From Gilvimarinus chinensis DSM 19667 (lineage in GTDB: Bacteria; Pseudomonadota; Gammaproteobacteria; Pseudomonadales; Cellvibrionaceae): 64,000 nucleotides of DNA. The notes under the pieces were generated by a model. The model saw only the letters and a program-made list of their open reading frames with translations. It was not told the origin of the DNA and ran no database searches. The stretch covers positions 1 to 64,000 of the forward strand of contig NZ_KB898714.1 of assembly GCF_000377745.1 (NCBI RefSeq), given 5' to 3'. The position numbers and the translations under genes are program-made. How positions within the stretch are numbered: position 1 is the stretch's first letter; every line of letters starts with the position of its first letter. Positions 59,801 to 64,000 of the stretch are shown piece after piece.

Positions 59801-59915
59801 CCTCAAGGAGTTGGCTGTTTTCTTCTTGGGCGAAGCTCGGGTGGTAACTTCCAGCTAGCACAGTCGCAGAAATAATTGCCGCCAGTTCTTTTCGGGCAAA
59901 GATGTTACGGATCAT
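56871..59915 (-). CDS. TonB-dependent outer-membrane receptor
   Basis: 1,014 residues. Signal peptide (to about 29), TonB-box-like LLEEVVVTG, plug domain (DADSVVDAISAEDIGKLPD, then GVQIRRSAGEGTSLNIRGMP) and a barrel ending VGVRATF. AAGGAGT lies 7 bases before the ATG. The plug belongs to the large carbohydrate-type receptor group of marine gammaproteobacteria. Flanking sulfatases indicate import of sulfated oligosaccharides (inferred). Confidence 0.92.
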   Translation of the reverse strand: MIRNIFARKELAAIISATVLAGSYHPSFAQEENSQLLEEVVVTGVRAAQENAVNIKRDADSVVDAISAEDIGKLPDVTISDSLQRISGVQIRRSAGEGTSLNIRGMPQVLTTLNGESYLGANSLTSVQPNYSDIPSQLFSGAEVAKSQTADMNAGGITGIVDLQTYRPFDFDDGFTISGAASVSQGDDTQETDPSANLVLNWKSDRIGVLASVSQQEATLANYYAGISGGGSSAGWSGFAGENSSYNWVDANNPTFADRVTDGGVDINGDGDLGETYWAYQGHRAFYRETERERTGANLAVQVDMGAGFELIAEALITDLEDNDYMTGIDHSDKWQRWGWFDPTVTSEKDAIANNRNLVTVQEYTGNGRRIKSYSAVQTQTSESQNYNIELNYDNGGAFTGSARLVHGTAEQERLNSYMDIDMAKGNQWGVECQYYPAGTAGEQGDCADGQLQTNPNGYLGYPTLTVNYQGDSPSWSGFENNANIGPNGESMGAARSIADYISDVNSYSLGALTSENNFSREGELNVARFDGEYRFDGSFITSLEFGARLSDREVDNFEFDLLSPVGANGCGVKWKATDVILNGGGIEGACTDSDGENYYTAGIPTPISTLNAVQVSDFGSVTGIPAIWTVDPTSMKNVESYHDGLYPGTYRAVNPGRSYNVQLEELSYYLKANFETGIMSGNFGLKAVNSDLTVVQNEVGAAQPYGAASQDAGDITTERSIDHLLPSLNLRFDLSDNLVLRSSLTRTVAPLNLAQWGGGLSPSYAIDSNPESETYNKFIVTTASSSGNPELDPWQATNYDISLEYYLGGASALSAGWFYIDVESFIESGSVTMALPDQDGVVRREVPVSTSVQGDGGVLKGIELAAKLAFADFVDNDLLAGFGVDANYTYSPSSSGNQGLNGDDLPFQDNSKDVINLVGWYEAGPFQARLAYNFRSERVVGFNQTWGEGTLWQDSTAYVDASASYDINDNISVFLNASNLTGEKETYYLEWKDQFAWQNEYETRYTVGVRATF

Positions 59916-59984
59916 GGGTGTGACTCCTTATCGTTATATGTTTTTCTACTGTAAATGTTCTCAACTTACAGAGGCGCAACAAAG

Positions 59985-59998
59985 TGTAATCGATTACA
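59985..59998. promoter_or_regulatory. LacI-type operator palindrome near the TonB receptor gene
   Basis: TGTAATCGATTACA, a perfect 14-bp palindrome 70 bases upstream of the TonB receptor start. Its form is that of LacI/GalR operators with a central CG. A related copy lies at 60140-60153. Confidence 0.6.
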
Positions 59999-60139
59999 AA
60001 TATATGTAAATTTGCCGCTGTACTTGATCGCAGTTGTAAAAAAGATTTTACTTATAAAAAGGCGGTTGAGCGCTTTCAATTAGTATATTTATACGCTACA
60101 GCCTCTTGTAACCAAATTCACTAATACTTATACAGATGG

Positions 60140-60153
60140 TGAAATCGGTTACA
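60140..60153. promoter_or_regulatory. Second copy of the operator-like site
   Basis: TGAAATCGGTTACA, 12 of 14 identical to the palindrome at 59985. It lies between the divergent receptor and sulfatase genes, so both could be controlled. Confidence 0.45.
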
Positions 60154-60198
60154 TTAAATTAAACTAATAATTTTTAAACTGCAAGAAAATTTTCCTTA

Positions 60199-60213
60199 AA
60201 TGGAACCGGTTTG
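60199..60213. promoter_or_regulatory. AACCGGTT palindrome, another possible LacI-type site
   Basis: TGGAACCGGTTTG with an AACCGGTT core (60204-60211), 250 bases upstream of the sulfatase start. Resembles the classical LacI/GalR core, but only one copy is present. Confidence 0.35.
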
Positions 60214-60457
60214 TGCTGCATTACAAAACTAGGAACACTCCTTTATCGGGGGGGCTATAACTCTAGGCTGGGATGGCTAGGGTGGCTCAATTTTGGGGGC
60301 AGAAAGCGGGATTAGTGGGCGGTGCAAGGCTAACTGGCCAGGAGGATGACTAATTAGACGAGGTGACGGGCGGTCCGGCACACCGCTATTTACTGTCATG
60401 CTGCGAGCGAAGCTAAACACCCCGATACAAATAAAATACTTAAGTCGAGGTAAATAT

Positions 60458-62377
60458 ATGAAGAGCAACTTAACGATTTTTCTATGCATTGTCTTACTGA
60501 TCTACACAAGAGCTAGTCACGCGCTGGAAATGGAAAATCTGTCAAGTTCAAGTGGGGCTGAGCTTTTGAGTAAGCCTAATTTTTTATTGATTCAGGTAGA
60601 TGATCTTGGTTATGACGATTTGGCTATTCACGGTAATAGAGTGATTGAGACACCTTCATTGGATCAGTTGGCAAGAGAATCAGTGCGGTTTGAGAACTTT
60701 TATGTTTCATCTGTCTGCGCCCCCACCCGAGCTTCGCTTCTGACCGGACGTCATTTTTGGCGTACAGGCGTTTCGGGGGTTCATGCTGGGCGGGATTTTA
60801 TTCACCTAAGTGAAACTCTACTTCCTGAATTGTTGCAAGAGAATGGTTATGCGACGGGTATGTGGGGAAAGTGGCACAGTGGTAAGACCCAGGGCTACAT
60901 GCCTTGGGACAGAGGTTTTGAGGAGGCATATTATGCAACCCTTTATAATTATTTTGACAATAACGGTCTTCTGAACGGTAAGGAGGTGAGCACGAAGGGG
61001 TTTGCCACTAATGTAATTACGGATATGGCAATTGACTTTCTGGCTCGCCACCAAGATAAACAGTTTTTTGCTTATGTTCCTTACATGGCACCTCATAATC
61101 CTTGGCGAGCTCCTGCCGAGCATATCGCCCATTATCAGAGCAAAGGTTACTCTTACGCCGCTGCTTCACTTTTTGGGATGATAGACAACCTAGATGATAA
61201 TATTGGCCGATTACTTTCTGCTTTGGATGAGTACCAATTAGCTGATACCACCGTAGTGATCTTTCTAAGTGATAATGGTCCTTGGGTGAAGAGTTATCGT
61301 TTCGGTTTAAACGAAGAGGAGTGGAATCTTCGTAACCCGAGTCAGCGGCGGGGCATGAAAAGCAAAAACTGGGAGAACGGCATTAAATCTCCACTATTTG
61401 TTCGTTGGGGTAAGCATTATTCCCCCGAGGGTATACAAGTCGGTGCGAGTGCCGAGGATATATTTCCTACCATTATGCAACTAGCTGGCATTGATATAGA
61501 TCCGAATCTGAACATTGATGGTCGGAGCCTGATTCCAGCGCTTGAAGGAAGAGAAATTGCTGAAAAAAGCGTCATTAATGCTTGGGCTAGTCCTTTGTCG
61601 CAAACACCAGCAAACAATATGGATACTTCAGGCTTCTATCGACCTCTTACTGAAAGCTATCGTAAATCACTCAAATTTGAACAGCAGCGTTTAGCCATTA
61701 GAAGGGGAAATTACAAATTTATTAAAAACGAAATCAAAGCAGGCGATAACGAGTTATTTGATGTTATTGCAGATCCAAAAGAGCATCGTAATCTGGTCGA
61801 GTTTAAGCCTGAAATCGCAAAATCTTTAAATAAAGAGCTAGAGCTCTGGTTTGAAGAGATTGCTAATGAAGCTCACGCTATGAAGATGCCCGTTTTTCAA
61901 ATCGGTCTTGATGGCCAAATTGTTAGTCAGATTTTGGCTTATGCGCCCTCTGATCTAAGTCGTGAGTTAAATAATCATGACCATTATCTCGCGAACTGGA
62001 CTAAAACCGGTCTTTGGGCTGATTACCACATTGAGGTGCATACCCCGGGTGAGTACGATGTCTATTTAATGACCAGAATGAGCAGTCATGAAGGGAAGGT
62101 TTTTTCCGTCCAAGTAGAATCTGAAGAGACGGCAGCCACATTGAGTAACGCCAAAACCAGACCGATAGGTTTTTTGCTAAGAAATGAAAGTGCCTATTGG
62201 GACAATTTTGATAAATATGAAACTATTAGTAAAGATATTAAAAATTCATATCTCGGTAAGTTGGTAATAAACTCAGGCGAGAATACTCTACGGGTTTCTC
62301 TTCAGGAGTTAATGCCTGGGGCTAATGCTGAAAAGCAGGATCAGTTGATAGCGCTTCAGCTAGTTCGCCGCGAGTAA
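60458..62377 (+). CDS. Second secreted sulfatase, divergent from the TonB receptor
   Basis: 639 residues from ATG 60458 (MKSNLTIFLC); CGAGG precedes it, and starts from 60398 lack this. Signal peptide (1-22), metal site IQVDDLGYDDLA, formylglycine motif CAPTR (Cys87) in SVCAPTRASLLTGRH, and GMWGKWHSG. The core ends near 500, followed by a beta-rich tail of about 130 residues, as in the first sulfatase. The coding sequence is clearly more AT-rich than most neighbours, suggesting transfer. Substrate unknown. Confidence 0.92.
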   Translation: MKSNLTIFLCIVLLIYTRASHALEMENLSSSSGAELLSKPNFLLIQVDDLGYDDLAIHGNRVIETPSLDQLARESVRFENFYVSSVCAPTRASLLTGRHFWRTGVSGVHAGRDFIHLSETLLPELLQENGYATGMWGKWHSGKTQGYMPWDRGFEEAYYATLYNYFDNNGLLNGKEVSTKGFATNVITDMAIDFLARHQDKQFFAYVPYMAPHNPWRAPAEHIAHYQSKGYSYAAASLFGMIDNLDDNIGRLLSALDEYQLADTTVVIFLSDNGPWVKSYRFGLNEEEWNLRNPSQRRGMKSKNWENGIKSPLFVRWGKHYSPEGIQVGASAEDIFPTIMQLAGIDIDPNLNIDGRSLIPALEGREIAEKSVINAWASPLSQTPANNMDTSGFYRPLTESYRKSLKFEQQRLAIRRGNYKFIKNEIKAGDNELFDVIADPKEHRNLVEFKPEIAKSLNKELELWFEEIANEAHAMKMPVFQIGLDGQIVSQILAYAPSDLSRELNNHDHYLANWTKTGLWADYHIEVHTPGEYDVYLMTRMSSHEGKVFSVQVESEETAATLSNAKTRPIGFLLRNESAYWDNFDKYETISKDIKNSYLGKLVINSGENTLRVSLQELMPGANAEKQDQLIALQLVRRE

Positions 62378-62931
62378 ATGGGGCGGGTTTAACGCCTTTG
62401 GGCGTTCAAGATTATCAAATGTTGTAAGTAGGCAGTTAGGAGCGGTTCTGCTGACAAGGGTATTGGCTGATAGGCAGAGGGGGCTGAGAGGTTTCTCTTT
62501 TCCAGTAGCTTCCGGTTTTAGTAATCCGAATCGATTACTGCCAATCATTTAATGGCCATTGTTTAACTGCAATAATAAGTGTGGGATTACGGTAGAGTTA
62601 TGAATTAAATTGGGCGTTAGTTGGAGTTTTCTCTGCCCCATAGGCGCGAGTCACGAAGCAAATGACGTAAAATTATTTTGTGAGTTTCTCTACCGTTTTC
62701 ACAGTGTCAAAGTAATGTTGTCCCTCCGTTAGCTAATTCTTTTCTTGAGTGTAAAACTACAATACAGTACAGAGGTTGTACCAGAGCAAGTGATTTTCGG
62801 TCCTGAAACGGCATAACTTAGCTATATCATGGCGACTTCACCTAGGGTGGAAGGAGTGGAAACACTTGATCGAGGCGGGCGAAAATTTCCGAATACATAC
62901 ATTACCCAAACGAAATACATGGAGAGGTCAC
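62378..62931. other. 554-base intergenic region after the second sulfatase
   Basis: No supported gene. A short hairpin AACGCC-TTTG-GGCGTT lies 14 bases after the sulfatase stop without a T run. AATCGATTAC at about 62529-62538 shares the core of the operator at 59985. The rest is AT-rich and featureless to me. The short minus-strand frame at 62360-62548 has no ribosome site and is not credible. Confidence 0.6.
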
Positions 62932-64000
62932 GTGGATAATAAGTTATTGAGTAACATGATTCTGTCCACAATCATATCGATAGGGTTGATGGCCTGCGGA
63001 GATCAGGGAAAATACGGACGCTTTCAAACAGTGATTTTAACACCCTGTGAGCGCCATGACGGTACTCCACCTATTGTTAATGGTGCTGAATGTGGCACTT
63101 TGTCGGTACCGCTGGACCCGCAGGCAGCGAACGGCGAACAGATCAATCTTGCCATTAAGCGCTGGCCGGCTATTAGCTCCGTGGCCGAGCCCGACCCTGT
63201 CTTTATTATTGCCGGGGGGCCGGGGCAATCGGCGATTGATGTCTCAGACCGGCTGTTGCCGGTATTTTTTAATCTGCGGAAAAAGCGCGATATTGTGTTT
63301 GTGGATCAGCGCGGCACCGGCCAGTCTTCGTCTTTGCACTGCGAGCTAAAACACAATTTATCGTTGGCTCAGTTAAGCACCGATTCTGAGGCGCAAACCC
63401 TTGCCGAACTTAAACAGTGCGCTGCGCAGCATCAGACGCTCGCCCCGTTTATGCTCACCGATTACGCGGTTGCCGATTTAGACTCTGTGCGCAGCGCACT
63501 TGGTTATACTCAGGTTAATGTGTGGGGCGGGTCTTACGGTACGCGAGTGGCACTTCGTTATATGGCGCAGTACCCCAAAGCAGTGCGTTCGGCCGTGTTG
63601 GATGGCCTTGCGCCACCTGACATGTCGGTGCCCTATAGTTTGGGCGCGGGGGCGAATCAGGCCTTGGCGACTGTGTCTGACGAATGCCTTGCCCGGCACG
63701 ATTGCGCTGCGCGCTACGGCAATATTGAAGCGCACGCTAAAAAGCTTGGGCAGCAGTTGTTAGCCGAACCTGTCAGCTTAACCATCGATAACCCACTAAC
63801 CGGCGAGCCCGAAACCATCCTGCTTGATGCCAATAAGTTTTCCGCGTTGGTGCGCATGGCACTGTACGATCGCATTATGTCCCGCTTGCTGCCTTACACC
63901 ATTCACGCCGCTGCCGGGGGGAACTTTGAGCCTGTGGCGGCCTTAGTGAGTCAGTTTTTAGGCGACGATAGCCAGTTAAATATCGCCATGGGAATGCACC
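62932..64000 (+). CDS. Alpha/beta hydrolase lipoprotein, 3' end cut by the window
   Basis: About 356 codons from GTG 62932, with GGAGAGG 5 bases before; the frame stays open to the window end. Lipobox LMAC follows a hydrophobic segment (about 10-20). Motifs: VFIIAGGPGQSAIDVSD, VFVDQRGTGQSS and nucleophile Ser in VWGGSYGTRVALRY, which are those of the proline-iminopeptidase/TAP-like group. It may be a tripeptidyl or prolyl peptidase. The His and acid are beyond or near the window end. Confidence 0.85.
   Translation, partial: MDNKLLSNMILSTIISIGLMACGDQGKYGRFQTVILTPCERHDGTPPIVNGAECGTLSVPLDPQAANGEQINLAIKRWPAISSVAEPDPVFIIAGGPGQSAIDVSDRLLPVFFNLRKKRDIVFVDQRGTGQSSSLHCELKHNLSLAQLSTDSEAQTLAELKQCAAQHQTLAPFMLTDYAVADLDSVRSALGYTQVNVWGGSYGTRVALRYMAQYPKAVRSAVLDGLAPPDMSVPYSLGAGANQALATVSDECLARHDCAARYGNIEAHAKKLGQQLLAEPVSLTIDNPLTGEPETILLDANKFSALVRMALYDRIMSRLLPYTIHAAAGGNFEPVAALVSQFLGDDSQLNIAMGMH

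Larger units (their letters stand above)
59916..60457. other. Regulatory region between TonB receptor and second sulfatase
   Basis: 542 bases without a supported gene. It is mostly AT-rich, with a GC-rich patch at about 60240-60400. It contains operator-like palindromes at 59985, 60140 and 60200 (listed separately), and the inverted repeat GTAAAA-AAGA-TTTTAC at 60036-60051. Confidence 0.7.

Noticed and set aside
60277-60489. Minus-strand frame of 70 codons upstream of the second sulfatase
   Set aside because: No ribosome site and it overlaps the sulfatase start region antisense. The Pro-rich end reads like noncoding repeat sequence.
62360-62548. Minus-strand frame of 62 codons after the second sulfatase
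   Set aside because: No ribosome site, no recognisable motif, and it begins inside the sulfatase 3' end.
1-64000. CRISPR arrays, prophage or integron features
   Set aside because: No regularly spaced repeats, integrase, transposase or phage structural genes were seen on either strand.

Overview
The window looks like chromosome of a marine, polysaccharide-degrading gammaproteobacterium, most likely Cellvibrionales (Saccharophagus, Teredinibacter or Simiduia type). The conserved blocks ispE / tRNA-Gln / prs / rplY / pth, lolB / TPR lipoprotein // hemA / prfA / prmC / moeB, and mrcB with an LpoP-like lipoprotein are gammaproteobacterial. A poly-serine linker, GlyGly-CTERM tails, a secreted amylase with PKD and binding modules, and a TonB receptor flanked by sulfatases point to the marine degraders. 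The genus is inferred, not shown. I see no intact transposase, prophage, CRISPR array or rRNA.

Bases 1-7100 hold a Lap-type biofilm module: the 3' end of a giant RTX adhesin, a translationally coupled 111-residue protein of unknown role, a LapD-like c-di-GMP receptor with degenerate GGDEF and EAL sites, and a LapG-like protease with the full Cys-His-Asp triad. The N-terminal end of the adhesin and its secretion pump lie outside the window.

Bases 7100-28000 hold nrdAB behind two candidate NrdR boxes, an outer-membrane barrel protein, an AEC transporter, purU, a chemoreceptor of odd topology, a two-subunit Na+/solute symporter, an alkaline phosphatase behind a good Pho box, a BrkB-type membrane protein, an ATP-grasp enzyme, a cation/proton antiporter with an RCK domain, a thioesterase, and two paralogous secreted cyclophilins.

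Bases 28000-44300 are mostly housekeeping: translation (pth, rplY, prfA, prmC, tRNA-Gln), PRPP, isoprenoid and haem synthesis (prs, ispE, hemA), lipoprotein sorting (lolB), a MoeB/ThiF enzyme, a YjgN-type membrane protein with an M48 protease, adenosine kinase, and PBP1b with its probable activator.

Bases 44300-64000 are more accessory: an amylase behind tandem LacI-type operators, a GNAT enzyme, an alpha/beta hydrolase, an AraC regulator remnant next to a perfect 19-bp hairpin, a MocR-type regulator divergent from a LysE exporter with four operator half-sites, coq7, a periplasmic binding protein, a Ycf46-like AAA ATPase with an SGNH esterase, a sulfatase / TonB receptor / sulfatase locus with candidate LacI-type operators, and the start of an alpha/beta hydrolase lipoprotein cut by the window end. 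I found no clearly new system. The best candidates are the coupled small protein of the Lap module, the sulfatase locus with its repeated palindromes, and the chemoreceptor without an N-terminal membrane segment.
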